From assembly GCF_900100455.1 (NCBI RefSeq), contig NZ_FNCV01000003.1:326916-390915 (forward strand): a stretch of DNA of 64,000 bases, written 5' to 3'. Made by a program: the position numbers and the translations under genes. This DNA comes from Roseospirillum parvum (GTDB lineage Bacteria > Pseudomonadota > Alphaproteobacteria > Rhodospirillales > Rhodospirillaceae). Below the pieces are notes generated by a model. That model had not been told where the DNA came from, searched no databases, and saw nothing but the letters and a program-made list of their open reading frames with translations. Below are positions 38,201 through 46,207 of this stretch, piece by piece (the stretch's first letter is position 1; the number at the start of each line of letters is the position of its first letter).

Positions 38201-38588
38201 CGACGATGGGCCCGCCGCGGAAGCCCGCCTCGTCGCCTATCGGGCCGAGCGGGCACGCCTGGCCGAGGCCCTGGCCCGCGTGCCAGGCGGGACCGACGCG
38301 GCGCAACCGGTCTCCCCCCCCACCGATCTGGCCACCGCCCGGCGCCTGCTGGACACCCTGGGCCGCTCGCTGGCCCGCGGGGAATCCGACGACAGCCTGC
38401 GCGAACGCACCCTGAGCGCCCTGACCGCCCACCTGCCCGGCACCGACCTTGACCGTCTGGCCGGCCAGATCGATGCCTTCGCCTTCACCGAGGCGGCGGA
38501 AACGGCCACCGAACTGGCGGACAGGCTGGCCAACCCGCCAGCCGACAGCCAACCCGCCGCCCCCGTTGTTGCCGGACCCACCACATGA
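35253..38588 (+). CDS. luxQ: LuxQ-like membrane hybrid sensor histidine kinase
   Basis: An 1111-aa sensor. Helix 1 (about 9-30), a periplasmic domain (about 31-270) and helix 2 (about 275-297) frame the input. Within the periplasmic part, RSQPVLAPETGRVVAYLLYG and the following VSLKNALPLVHRL parallel the LuxQ periplasmic domain that docks onto LuxP. Then come a HAMP-like linker, a PAS (about 365-490), HisKA with His515 in MSHEIRTPMNAI, HATPase_c (NLVGNAVKF, GGTGLGTTI) and a receiver with Asp806 in VVLMDVFMPVLDG. The C-terminal 200 residues look like an Hpt fold but have Gln954 where the phospho-His is expected. It follows the receptor gene by 36 nt and overlaps the HD-GYP gene by 4 nt. Confidence 0.88.
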   Translation: MPHRRFNLGPLLLAVQIGLLLFIGGLVLAISYNSSRDQIRDIMSEDFRRAGRVAAAVLSEELDLLAVEVSLLAREDTPAQLIAAGDWQAAGDRLYQALVDLNDDQRSDLLLLVDPEGQVRDSPGSLINPAEVPLANYRPHLGTRGWQLVGEKADFLLRSQPVLAPETGRVVAYLLYGVSLKNALPLVHRLRRATGMDRLLIFAGDELKVGTVEPDARPGTLVSELNHAPSGQVLELNGGRTAYLAAVPVSSDAALHLAFVTNGNVFGGLSSAFGRNLLVLASVIVLAGIVTVLVLRRLVVLPAHRMSSYALSVAHSESEDLPYPPTRIAEFDTMGTVVRRVVAELRTANRDLETIVRSRTEDLKASQSRLSLTLETAQDAILGVDPEGRVISANPAVRRLFGLEPAEVVGRPLADLLPAAAAECPPDCDDPACLPGGLLGAAGSTREARARHGDGTAFPAEVSVNRLQAGGQTLLTVFIRDITARKTAENALIEARRSAEAASAAKSRFLANMSHEIRTPMNAILGFLELVLSTARLAPETHRHLSIAHTSAQGLLQVINDILDLSKLESGKFELERACFNLPQTVKGVLLTLEHRAREKGLGLDFRYDGDLPHCFTGDPARLRQILFNLVGNAVKFTKSGTVSVRIRRTDSPEKIHFLVQDTGIGIAPDRLPHIFDSFTQADGSTTRQFGGTGLGTTISRQLVQRMGGEIWAESEVGVGSTFHFTAQFERPTCWDSCAQAARTEDAPCLASPRKFRILLAEDLEQNIELALINLTEQGHATEVARNGREAVTAFARGDVDVVLMDVFMPVLDGLSAVREMRALEADGERRVPIIALTASAMPAEREACRAAGMDAVLTKPIEFMELFATMESLVPEGCGAPDDQVRVSLDSARDPGPLEALTDILDLPRALARWRRPAPLMRALLGFDQDPVLDALAQAVAHGDAARTRDLAQTVLDLAAGLGLGRLAQAAEALLAGPDDGPDDGPAAEARLVAYRAERARLAEALARVPGGTDAAQPVSPPTDLATARRLLDTLGRSLARGESDDSLRERTLSALTAHLPGTDLDRLAGQIDAFAFTEAAETATELADRLANPPADSQPAAPVVAGPTT

Positions 38589-39637
38589 CCCGTGCCGATG
38601 CCCCGACCCTGCTGCTGGTCGATGACCAGCCGGCCAATCTGGCGATCCTGAAAGAGATTTTGAAAGAGGACCATCACCTGTTGTTCGCCCGCGACGGCCA
38701 GCGGGCCCTGGAACTGGCCGCCGAGCACCACCCCGACCTGATCCTGCTCGATGTCATGATGCCCGGGATGGACGGCTTCGAGGTCTGCCGGCGGTTGAAG
38801 TCGGTGCGCGCCACGCGGCCCATCCCGGTCATCTTCGTCACCGCCATGACCGAGTTGAAGGACGAGGCCAAGGGCTTCGCGCTGGGCGCCGTCGACTACA
38901 TCTCCAAGCCGGTGCGCCCGCCCATCGTGCGCGCCCGGGTGACCACCCAGCTCACCCTCAACCGCCTGAAGACCAAGCTGGCCGAGGAAGTGCGGGCCCG
39001 CGTGCGCCAGCACGAACGGGTCATCCGCGCCTCGGTGCAGATGCTGGGCGACGCCGGCCACTACAACGACAACGACACCGGAGTCCACATCTGGCGCATG
39101 GCCGCCTATGCCCGCGCCCTGGCCAGCGCCGCCGGCTGGGGCGAGGAGGATTGCGACCTGTTGGAACTGGCGGCGCCGATGCACGACACCGGCAAGATCG
39201 CCATCCCCGACGCCATCCTGAAAAAACCGGCCAGCCTGGACCCGGGCGAGTGGGCGGTGATGCACACCCACCCCCGGGTGGGATCGGAAATCCTGGGCCG
39301 CAGCGACAGCCCGCTGTTCGTGCTGGCGGCCCAGATCGCCGAGCACCATCACGAGAAATGGGACGGCACCGGCTACCCGGACGGCCTGGCCGGCGAGGCG
39401 ATTCCCCAGGCGGCCCGCATCGTTGCCCTGTGCGACGTGTTCGACGCCCTGACCATGCGCCGCCCCTACAAGGAGCCGTGGCCGGTCGAGCGGGCCCTGC
39501 AAACCATCCACGACGGACGGGGCCGCCACTTCGACCCGGAACTGGTCGATCTGTTCGACAGCATCCGCCCCGAGATCCTGACCATCAAGGCCGCCTGGGA
39601 CGCCCGCGAGCAGGGCGCCGGCGGCGGCACCCGTTGA
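38585..39637 (+). CDS. Receiver-HD-GYP response regulator (c-di-GMP phosphodiesterase)
   Basis: Response regulator of 350 aa. The receiver (1-125) has LLVDDQPANLAILKEIL, phospho-accepting Asp56 in ILLDVMMPGMDGFEV and the Lys in YISKPVRPP. After a short helical linker (HERVIRASVQMLGDAGHYND) comes a complete HD-GYP domain: the HD pair His200-Asp201 in MHDTGKIAIPDAIL, and the GYP signature at about 254-267 (HHHEKWDGTGYPDGL), with ALCDVFDALTMRRPYK. These residues predict active hydrolysis of cyclic di-GMP. Its ATG overlaps the kinase stop by 4 nt, so it is the likely phosphorylation partner of that kinase and the output of AI-2 sensing. Confidence 0.92.
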   Translation: MTRADAPTLLLVDDQPANLAILKEILKEDHHLLFARDGQRALELAAEHHPDLILLDVMMPGMDGFEVCRRLKSVRATRPIPVIFVTAMTELKDEAKGFALGAVDYISKPVRPPIVRARVTTQLTLNRLKTKLAEEVRARVRQHERVIRASVQMLGDAGHYNDNDTGVHIWRMAAYARALASAAGWGEEDCDLLELAAPMHDTGKIAIPDAILKKPASLDPGEWAVMHTHPRVGSEILGRSDSPLFVLAAQIAEHHHEKWDGTGYPDGLAGEAIPQAARIVALCDVFDALTMRRPYKEPWPVERALQTIHDGRGRHFDPELVDLFDSIRPEILTIKAAWDAREQGAGGGTR

Positions 39638-39651
39638 GCCAGAACGCAAGA

Positions 39652-39672
39652 GGGCCCGCCAATGGCGGGCCC
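39652..39672 (+). terminator. Hairpin closing the AI-2/HD-GYP operon
   Basis: GGGCCCGCC (39652-39660) pairs perfectly with GGCGGGCCC (39664-39672) around a 3-nt loop, 15 nt after the HD-GYP stop. A CCCCTCCCTG stretch follows rather than a T-run. It lies between convergent genes and probably serves both. Confidence 0.6.
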
Positions 39673-39710
39673 CCTCCCTGAGGCGATCCTGTCCCGATGG
39701 CGCCGCGCCA

Positions 39711-40199
39711 TCAGGCGGCGGTGGCGCGCAGCATCCAGGCGGTTTTCTCGTGCACCCCCAGACGGCCGGTCAAGAGGTCGGCGGTCACCTCGTCGTTGGC
39801 CTCGGCGGCCTCGCCGATCAGCGGCCTGAGGGTGCGGGCCATGGCGTCGTGGTCGCGGGCCAGGGTGGCGACCATGGTCTGGGCGTCGGGCACCGTCTCC
39901 GGCGCGTCGGCGACCGGGCTCAACTCCTGGAAGCGACCCAGCCCGCCGGGGGCCACGGCGTCCAGGGCGCGGATGCGCTCGGCCAGATCGTCCACCGCCT
40001 CGTAGAGGTCGGTGTACTGCTCCTCGAACATGTTGTGCAGACCCTGGAAACGCGGCCCGGTGACGTTCCAGTGGAAATTGTGGGTCTTGAGGGCCAGGGC
40101 GAAGGTGCCGGCCAGCACCGGCCCCAGGGCCTGGGCGATGGAACTGCGGGCGTTCTGCTCAAGGCCCGTATCGATGGCGACGTTGGTCGCATCACTCAT
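39711..40199 (-). CDS. dps: Dps-family DNA-binding/ferritin-like protein
   Basis: Ferritin-like protein of the Dps family (162 aa) that stores iron and protects DNA under stress. The ferroxidase-site helices carry KTHNFHWNVTGPRFQGLHNM (His, Asp/Glu ligands), FEEQYTDLYEAVDDLAERI and the late HEKTAWMLRATAA. The N-terminal tail is short and not Lys-rich, so DNA binding is uncertain. A strong AAGGAGG precedes the ATG at 40199. Convergent with the AI-2 operon. Confidence 0.92.
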   Translation of the reverse strand: MSDATNVAIDTGLEQNARSSIAQALGPVLAGTFALALKTHNFHWNVTGPRFQGLHNMFEEQYTDLYEAVDDLAERIRALDAVAPGGLGRFQELSPVADAPETVPDAQTMVATLARDHDAMARTLRPLIGEAAEANDEVTADLLTGRLGVHEKTAWMLRATAA

Positions 40200-40347
40200 G
40201 GTGTAAACCCTCCTTGGTTTGGTTGGACTGTCCGGCCGGTGGGCCGGACCAGACGCGGACAAGCCGCGCCTGCTGTTGAACACTCCCAAGGTAGGCGTCG
40301 GAGGGCGGGGGCGCCACCCCCTTTGATGGATTTTTTTGTTTAATTAC

Positions 40348-40363
40348 GGCGATACTTATCGCC
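40348..40363. promoter_or_regulatory. Palindrome upstream of dps
   Basis: GGCGATA-CT-TATCGCC, a perfect 7-bp inverted repeat with a 2-nt centre, set in the A+T-rich 218-nt gap between parC and dps, about 150 nt upstream of dps. It may be an operator or a parC 3' hairpin; on the plus strand a T-run follows 8 nt later. Confidence 0.35.
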
Positions 40364-40417
40364 TCAATCGTTTTTCCCCATGGGTCGGGTGGGCGCCGTC
40401 GATAGGTCGCCGCCCCC

Positions 40418-42640
40418 TCACCCGAAGCAGCCCGAGCGCGGAAACCCGGTCGGCGGCAAACGCCCGACCCCGGCCCGGCGGCCCAGCCACGGGGTCAGGT
40501 CGGTCTCGGTGCGGCTTTGGCTGCCGCGCTGGTAGGTCAACCCCTCGGCCAGGGTGAACACCTTCAGGTCCTTCAGGCCGCCGTCGCGGTACTTCTGCAG
40601 GATCACCCCCTGACCGCGCGCCATCTCCGCCACCTCGTCGAGCGGGAAGACCAGCAGCTTGCGGTTGTCGCCGATCACCGCCACGTGGTCGCCCTCGGCC
40701 GGCAGGCAGTGGGTGGCCCTGCCCTGGCCCACGTTCAGCACCTGACGCCCGGTGCGGGTCTGGGCCAGCACCTCGTCCTCGCGGACCAGGAAGCCCCGCC
40801 CCGCCGAGCCGGCCAGCAACAGACGCCGCCCCGGGACGTGGACCAAGAGGGCGACCACCTCGGCGTCATTGGGCAAATCGACCATCAGCCGCACCGGCTC
40901 GCCGAAGCCCCGGCCGCGCGGGATGCGGTCGGCGCCAAGGGTGTAGAAGCGCCCGGTGGAGGCGAAGACGAGCACCTTGTCCACGGTGCTGGCGTGCAGG
41001 GTCTGGGCCAGATCGTCGCCGTCCTTGAAGCGCAGATCGTCCGGGCCCAGGTCCTGGTGCCCCTTGACGGCGCGCAGCCAACCCATGCGCGACAGGATGA
41101 TGGTGATCGGCTCGCGCTCGATCAGCGCCTCCACCGGCACGCTGACCGGCTCCGGCGCGGCGGCCAGTTCGGTGCGTCGGCGGCCGAGGTCGGTGTCGCC
41201 GCCGAACTGTTCGGCCACGCGGTCGATCTGGCGGCCGATCTCGGCCCGCTGGCGGGTGGGATCGGCGAGCAGGGCCTGAAGGTCGGCCTGTTCGGCGGAC
41301 AGGCGTTCGTGTTCGCCCTTGATCTCCATCTCCTCCAGCTTGCGCAGGTTGCGCAGGCGCATGTTGAGGATGGCGTCGGCCTGCACCTCGGTCAGCTCGA
41401 AGGTGCGGATCAGCTCGGCCCGGGGATGGTCCTCGAAGCGGATGATGCGGATCACCTCGTCCAGGTTGAGGTAGGCGACGAGGTAGCCGTCCAGCACCTC
41501 CAGGCGGTGGGCGATGCGCCCCAGGCGATGTTCGGCGCGGCGCCTCAGGACCACCAGCCGATGGTCGAGGAAGGCGGCCAGCACCGCCTTGAGGTCCATC
41601 ACCCGGGGGATGCCGTCGGCATCCAGCAGGTTCATGTTCAGGCCGAAGCGCACCTCGAGGTCGGTCTGCCGGAACAAGTGCTCCATCAGCACCTCGGGAT
41701 CGACGGTACGGCTGCGCGGCTCCAGCACCATGCGCACGGTCTCGGTGCTTTCGTCGCGCACGTCGGCCAGGATGGGCAGCTTGCGGCTGTTGATCAGCTC
41801 GGCGATGCGCTCGATCAGGCGCGCCTTCTGGACCTGATAGGGCACCTCGTCGATGATGATGTGGTAAAGCCCGTGCGACAGCTTCTCGACCCGCCAGCGG
41901 GCCCGCAGGCGCAGCGATCCCCGCCCCGTTTCGTAGGCCGCGCGCAGGGCCTCGGCGTCCTCGACCAGCACCCCGCCGGTGGGGAAATCGGGCCCCGGCA
42001 GATGGCCCATCAGCGCCCCCACGGAGGCTTCGGGATCGGCCAGCAGGTGCTTCAGGGCGGCGCAGATTTCGCCCACGTTGTGGGGCGGCACGTTGGTCGC
42101 CATGCCGACCGCGATGCCCGCCGCGCCGTTGGCCAACAGGTTGGGCACGGCGCCGGGGAAGACCACCGGCTCGCTTTCCTCGCCGTCGTAGGTCGGGCGG
42201 AAGTCGACCGCGTCCTCGTCCAGCCCTTCCATCAGGGCCAGGGCATAGGCGGTCAGGCGGGCCTCGGTGTAGCGCATGGCCGCCGGGTTGTCGCCGTCGA
42301 TGTTGCCGAAGTTGCCCTGCCCCTCGACCAGCGGATAGCGCACCGCGAAATCCTGGGCCAGACGCACCATGGCGTCGTAGACCGCCGTGTCGCCGTGCGG
42401 GTGGTACTTACCGATGACGTCGCCGACCACCCGGGCGCACTTCTTGAACCCCCGGTCCGGGTCCAGGCGCAACTGCCGCATGGCGTAGAGCAGGCGGCGG
42501 TGGACCGGCTTCAGGCCGTCGCGCACATCGGGCAGCGAGCGGGCGACGATGGTCGACAGGGCGTAGGCCAGATAGCGCTCGCCGAGCGCCTCGGCGAGGC
42601 CGACCTCGCGCACCTCTTCACCCTCGGAGGGGGAACGCAT
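40418..42640 (-). CDS. parC: DNA topoisomerase IV subunit A
   Basis: Catalytic A subunit of topoisomerase IV (740 aa), which decatenates daughter chromosomes. The start [20 protein letters not shown] and [14 protein letters not shown] lead to the active-site tyrosine in [14 protein letters not shown] (about Tyr121), and the breakage-reunion core continues with [17 protein letters not shown]. The short C-terminal domain lacks the GyrA box, which separates it from GyrA. parE is not in the window. Confidence 0.95.
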   Translation of the reverse strand: MRSPSEGEEVREVGLAEALGERYLAYALSTIVARSLPDVRDGLKPVHRRLLYAMRQLRLDPDRGFKKCARVVGDVIGKYHPHGDTAVYDAMVRLAQDFAVRYPLVEGQGNFGNIDGDNPAAMRYTEARLTAYALALMEGLDEDAVDFRPTYDGEESEPVVFPGAVPNLLANGAAGIAVGMATNVPPHNVGEICAALKHLLADPEASVGALMGHLPGPDFPTGGVLVEDAEALRAAYETGRGSLRLRARWRVEKLSHGLYHIIIDEVPYQVQKARLIERIAELINSRKLPILADVRDESTETVRMVLEPRSRTVDPEVLMEHLFRQTDLEVRFGLNMNLLDADGIPRVMDLKAVLAAFLDHRLVVLRRRAEHRLGRIAHRLEVLDGYLVAYLNLDEVIRIIRFEDHPRAELIRTFELTEVQADAILNMRLRNLRKLEEMEIKGEHERLSAEQADLQALLADPTRQRAEIGRQIDRVAEQFGGDTDLGRRRTELAAAPEPVSVPVEALIEREPITIILSRMGWLRAVKGHQDLGPDDLRFKDGDDLAQTLHASTVDKVLVFASTGRFYTLGADRIPRGRGFGEPVRLMVDLPNDAEVVALLVHVPGRRLLLAGSAGRGFLVREDEVLAQTRTGRQVLNVGQGRATHCLPAEGDHVAVIGDNRKLLVFPLDEVAEMARGQGVILQKYRDGGLKDLKVFTLAEGLTYQRGSQSRTETDLTPWLGRRAGVGRLPPTGFPRSGCFG

Positions 42641-42699
42641 GGATGGGGGACACTCCAGAAAGGAACCAGATCAGGTAGGCCGAAAACCGGCCCGCTCGA

Positions 42700-42730
42700 T
42701 ATATAGCAGCCCGACCGGGCCATCGGTCAA
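42700..42730 (-). promoter_or_regulatory. Candidate sigma-70 promoter for parC
   Basis: On the minus strand TTGACC (42730-42725) is followed by 17-19 nt and the overlapping -10 candidates GCTATA and TATATA (42707-42700). Start of transcription would be near 42693, about 50 nt before the parC ATG. The A+T-rich TATATA stands out in this G+C-rich window. Confidence 0.5.
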
Positions 42731-42745
42731 CCGCGCCGCCGCGCC

Positions 42746-43456
42746 TCAGTCCAGCCACTGACCCAGGCCGGCGCGCGGCTGGGGCAAGGGTCTGGGGGCC
42801 AGCACGTGCTGGGCCAGGAAGTGGGCGGTCAGGGCCAGGCCGTTGGCCAGATCGCCCGGGCCGGGCGGCACCTCGGCCAGCAGGAAGGCGGGCAGCGGCA
42901 GCAGACGCGCCCGGTAGGGGCCGGCGGCCTCTCGGCAGACGGCGCGGCCGGTGCGCGGGCTGACATAGGCCAGATCGTCGGTCCGCCCGGTAACGGCACA
43001 GGCCGACAGGTCGAGCCCGAAGCCGAGATCGGCCAGCAGGCTGGCCTCCCAGCGCACATAGGCGACGGCCCAGTTGTCGTCGCCCAGGGCCGCGAGCAGG
43101 CGAACCAGATCGTCGTGGATGTCGGGCCAGGGGTCGCGCTCGGGCAGGGTGGCGGCGAGCACCGCACAGGCGGCGGCCAGCCCCGCCAGCGGTCCCGGGC
43201 GGTCGAACAGGGCAGCGGCGCGGGCCTCGGTCAGCTCGGCCGAGAAGGTGCCGAGATGGTCCTCCAGGCGGGCCCGCCAGGTGAGGGCCAACTGGTTGCC
43301 GGGCTGATAGAGGCCCCGCCCCCGCCGCCCGGCGCCGCCCTTGACCACCCCGGCATGACGGCCGTGCTGGCGGCTCAGCACACCCAACAGCAGGTCGTGT
43401 TCGCCCAGCCGCCGGGTGGTGAGGACAATGCCGGTATCCTGCCAGCTCACCGCCAC
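42746..43456 (-). CDS. recO: DNA repair protein RecO
   Basis: RecFOR-pathway mediator (236 aa) that loads RecA with RecR. The OB-fold N-terminus is clear: SWQDTGIVLTTRRLGEHDLL, SRQHGRHAGVVKGGAG, GRGLYQPGNQLALTWRARL; the helical C-terminal domain includes VRWEASLLADLGFGLDLSAC. The zinc-binding cysteine set of some RecO proteins is not complete. The GTG at 43456 or a nearby GTG could be the true start. Lies in the era-rnc-lepB neighbourhood, as is usual. Confidence 0.9.
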   Translation of the reverse strand: MAVSWQDTGIVLTTRRLGEHDLLLGVLSRQHGRHAGVVKGGAGRRGRGLYQPGNQLALTWRARLEDHLGTFSAELTEARAAALFDRPGPLAGLAAACAVLAATLPERDPWPDIHDDLVRLLAALGDDNWAVAYVRWEASLLADLGFGLDLSACAVTGRTDDLAYVSPRTGRAVCREAAGPYRARLLPLPAFLLAEVPPGPGDLANGLALTAHFLAQHVLAPRPLPQPRAGLGQWLD

Positions 43457-43469
43457 GGCGCGGCCGGAC

Positions 43470-44204
43470 TCATCGGTTGCTGTTGTTGGTCAGGTCGGGC
43501 AGCAGGGTGGTCAGCCAGCCGGAGAAGGCTTCCGGGTTGCGGGTTTGCAGCCACACCGTGCCAGGGCCGGTGAACTCCATGACCAGCCCCTCGCCGCTGG
43601 TCGCCGAGGTGATCGCCCGCTTGAAGAAGCCGCCCTTGCTGCCGGCCATGCGGGGTTCCATCTTCATGCCGTTCTCGTAGGCCACCATGTGCCCGGAATC
43701 GACGATGTAGCGCTCGCCGGGGGCCAGGGTGCGCTCCATGATGCCGCCGAAGCTGTTGAGGAACACCGTGCCGGCGCCGCGCACCTCCAGGAAGAACAGC
43801 CCCTCGCCGCCCAGGAAGCCTTTCAGGCCGCCCCACTGGGTGTTGACCTCCACATCCATGTCGCTGGCCAGATAGGAGCCGCCCTGGACGATCAGGCTGC
43901 GCCCGCCGAGCGGCCGGGCCACCACGTCGCCCGGGGTGGCCGGGGCCAGGGTCACCTCGCCGGGGCCTTCCTCGGCCGAGATGGTGGTGACGAAAAAGCT
44001 CTCCCCGCCCAGCACCGAGCGGGTCAGGGCCCCGAAGGCGCGGCCCAGCATGCCGCCGCCGCCCTGGCCGCCCATGGCCGCTTCCAGGCTGAGGGTGCCG
44101 GACATGCTGACCATGGCCCCCGATTCACAGCGGATGCGCTCGCCCTGGGCAAGCTGCATGACAACCAGGGCATAGGACGGCTGGAACTTGATTTCGTGCT
44201 GCAT
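43470..44204 (-). CDS. AIM24/TIGR00266 family protein
   Basis: Cytoplasmic beta-rich protein (244 aa) of the TIGR00266 (AIM24) family. It shows GERIRCESGAMVSMSGTLSL, GGMLGRAFGALTRSVLGGES, FGGIMERTLAPGERYIVDSG and MVMEFTGPGTVWLQTRNPE-like C-terminal elements (seen as LVMEFTGPGTVWLQTRNPE). The function is not known; the fold resembles tryptophan RNA-binding attenuator-like barrels. The ATG at 44204 was chosen, since upstream codons look untranslated. Confidence 0.88.
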   Translation of the reverse strand: MQHEIKFQPSYALVVMQLAQGERIRCESGAMVSMSGTLSLEAAMGGQGGGGMLGRAFGALTRSVLGGESFFVTTISAEEGPGEVTLAPATPGDVVARPLGGRSLIVQGGSYLASDMDVEVNTQWGGLKGFLGGEGLFFLEVRGAGTVFLNSFGGIMERTLAPGERYIVDSGHMVAYENGMKMEPRMAGSKGGFFKRAITSATSGEGLVMEFTGPGTVWLQTRNPEAFSGWLTTLLPDLTNNSNR

Positions 44205-44340
44205 GGCCGGGCCTCCGCGGTGATGGCTGGGGAAAACGGGGGAGAAATCCGCTCGGCCCCACCATAGCAGCAATGGGCGCCCCCTCCCACTGCCGGCGGG
44301 TGACGGTTGTGGGAACGCTGGGCTGGCGGGCGACCTTGGC

Positions 44341-44565
44341 TCAGTCCAGGGCGCCGAGCATGAACAGGCCCAGGCCGAGCAGCAGGCCGGCGGTGCCGAC
44401 GAACAGCAGCCCGGCTTCCAGCCCGCCGGTGCGCGCGGTGCGCGGATCGCCGGTATGATGGGCCTTGTTGTGGTGGCGGTTGCGCAGCACCAGAACCAGC
44501 CCGTAGGCCACCGCGCCGAGCCACAACAGGCCGAGGCCGGTCAATTCCAGATCGTTGCCGCTCAT
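44341..44565 (-). CDS. Small two-helix membrane protein
   Basis: A 74-aa protein with two membrane helices (LGLLWLGAVAYGLVLVL and AGLLFVGTAGLLLGLGLFML) joined by a basic loop rich in His and Arg (RNRHHNKAHHTGDPRTART). It ends 15 nt after era stops on the same strand, so it may be the last gene of the lepB-rnc-era transcript. Function unknown. Confidence 0.6.
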   Translation of the reverse strand: MSGNDLELTGLGLLWLGAVAYGLVLVLRNRHHNKAHHTGDPRTARTGGLEAGLLFVGTAGLLLGLGLFMLGALD

Positions 44566-44580
44566 CCGCCGCCCCGGTGG

Positions 44581-45501
44581 TCAGGCATCGAACTCCAGGC
44601 CCCATTCGCTGTAAAGGTCGCGCCGCTCCGCCCAGTCGGGCACCACCTTGACGTGGAGGAACAGGTGGACCCGGCGCTCGAGCAGGCTTTCCAGCTCGGC
44701 CCGGGCGCGTTGCCCGATGCGCTTCACGGTCGCCCCGCCCTTGCCCAGCACGATGGCCCGCTGGCTGTCGCGGGCCACCTCGATGGTCTGTTCCAGATGC
44801 ACGCTGCCGTCCTTGCGCTCGGTCCACGACTCGGTGCGCACGGTGGCCGCGTAGGGCAACTCCTGGTGCAGGTTGAGGTACACCTGCTCGCGGGTGATCT
44901 CGGCCGCCAACAGGCGCTGCGGCAGGTCCGAGATGTCCTCCGGATCGAACAGCCAGGGGCCCGGCGGTGCGGCGGCGGCCAGATGGTCGAGCAGGTCGCC
45001 GACCCCGTCGCCGTTGAGGGCGGAGATCATGAAGATGCGCTCGGCGATGCCCAGGGCATCGATCTCGGCGGCCAGTTCGAGCAGGCGCGAGCGTTCCAGG
45101 GCATCCACCTTGTTCAGCGCCACCAGGGCTTTCGGCGCCCCCTGCCCGATCCGCTCGGCCAGCGCCCGGGCCAGCTCGCCGGTCTCGCCCTTGAGACCCT
45201 TCAGGGCGTCGATCACCAGCAGGGTCAGATCGGCATCGGCGGCGCCCTGCCAGGCGGCGGCAACCATCGCCCGCTCCAGCCGGCGGCGCGGCGCGAAGAT
45301 GCCCGGGGTGTCGACGAACACCAGCTGGCTGTCGCCGCGCAAGGCAATGCCGCGCACCGGCGAGCGGGTGGTCTGCACCTTGTGGGTGACAATGGTCACC
45401 TTGGCCCCGACCGCCTGGTTGACCAGGGTCGACTTGCCGGCGTTGGGGGCGCCGATGACGGCGACCAGGGCGCACCGGGTGGGGGTATCGGAAGGAGTCA
45501 T
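44581..45501 (-). CDS. era: GTPase Era
   Basis: Ribosome-assembly GTPase binding 16S rRNA (306 aa). G1 is GAPNAGKSTLVN, G3 DTPGIFAP, G4 NKVD (ALVALNKVDALE), G5 SALNGDG; the C-terminal KH domain has IVLGKGGATVKRIGQRAR. The ATG at 45501 overlaps the rnc stop (ATGA), so translation is coupled to RNase III, a classical pairing. Confidence 0.96.
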   Translation of the reverse strand: MTPSDTPTRCALVAVIGAPNAGKSTLVNQAVGAKVTIVTHKVQTTRSPVRGIALRGDSQLVFVDTPGIFAPRRRLERAMVAAAWQGAADADLTLLVIDALKGLKGETGELARALAERIGQGAPKALVALNKVDALERSRLLELAAEIDALGIAERIFMISALNGDGVGDLLDHLAAAAPPGPWLFDPEDISDLPQRLLAAEITREQVYLNLHQELPYAATVRTESWTERKDGSVHLEQTIEVARDSQRAIVLGKGGATVKRIGQRARAELESLLERRVHLFLHVKVVPDWAERRDLYSEWGLEFDA

Positions 45502-46199
45502 CGTCGACCCTCCTGGTCGAGAATGGCGAGCAGGGCCTGGGCGGCGGCCTTCTCGGCCTCGCGCTTGGTGGTCCCCTCGCCGGAGGCCCGGGCCAGCCCC
45601 TCGACCTCCACGTCGATGGTGAAGCGCGGCGCGTGGTCGGGGCCCTGGCGGGCGCTCTGATGGTAGCTGGGCAGCCCCAGGCCGTGCCCCTGGGCCCATT
45701 CCTGGAGCGCCGTCTTGGGGTCGCGCCCCGGCCCCGGACGGGCCATCAGCGGCTCCCAGTGGGCCAGCACGAAAGCCCGGGCCACCGCGTAGCCGCCGTC
45801 CAGGAAGAGCGCCCCGATGAGCGCCTCGGTGGCGTTGGCGAGCAGGCTGGGCGGCGGCTCGCCGGCCGCGTCGCGGGCCCCGGCGTCGACGATCAGGTGA
45901 TCCTTCAGGGCCAGGGCCCGGGCCACCTCGACCAGCGCCTCGCGACGCACCAGGGCGGTGTGATGGCGCGCCAGGTCGCCTTCCGGCAGGTCCGGATGGC
46001 GGGCCATCAGGGCTTCGGCGACGACCAGACCGAGCACCCGATCACCCAGGAATTCCAACCGCTCGTAGCCGTGCGGAAAGGGATTGTCGGGATCGTTCAG
46101 GCTGGGGTGGGTCAGCGCTTCGCGCAGCCGCTCTCGCGCGGCGAAGCGGTGCCCGAGGCGGGCTTCCAGGGGGGCCGGATCAAAACCGTCGGCGGACAT
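45498..46199 (-). CDS. rnc: Ribonuclease III
   Basis: Double-strand-specific endoribonuclease (233 aa) for rRNA and mRNA processing. The catalytic signature ERLEFLGDRVLGLVVAEAL carries the metal-binding Glu and Asp, the second acidic site is NATEALIGALFLDGG, and the C-terminal dsRBD starts DPKTALQEWAQGHGLGLP and ends with TKREAEKAAAQALL. The ATG at 46199 is preferred to an upstream in-frame start overlapping lepB. Confidence 0.96.
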   Translation of the reverse strand: MSADGFDPAPLEARLGHRFAARERLREALTHPSLNDPDNPFPHGYERLEFLGDRVLGLVVAEALMARHPDLPEGDLARHHTALVRREALVEVARALALKDHLIVDAGARDAAGEPPPSLLANATEALIGALFLDGGYAVARAFVLAHWEPLMARPGPGRDPKTALQEWAQGHGLGLPSYHQSARQGPDHAPRFTIDVEVEGLARASGEGTTKREAEKAAAQALLAILDQEGRR

Positions 46200-46207
46200 G
46201 GCCGGGC

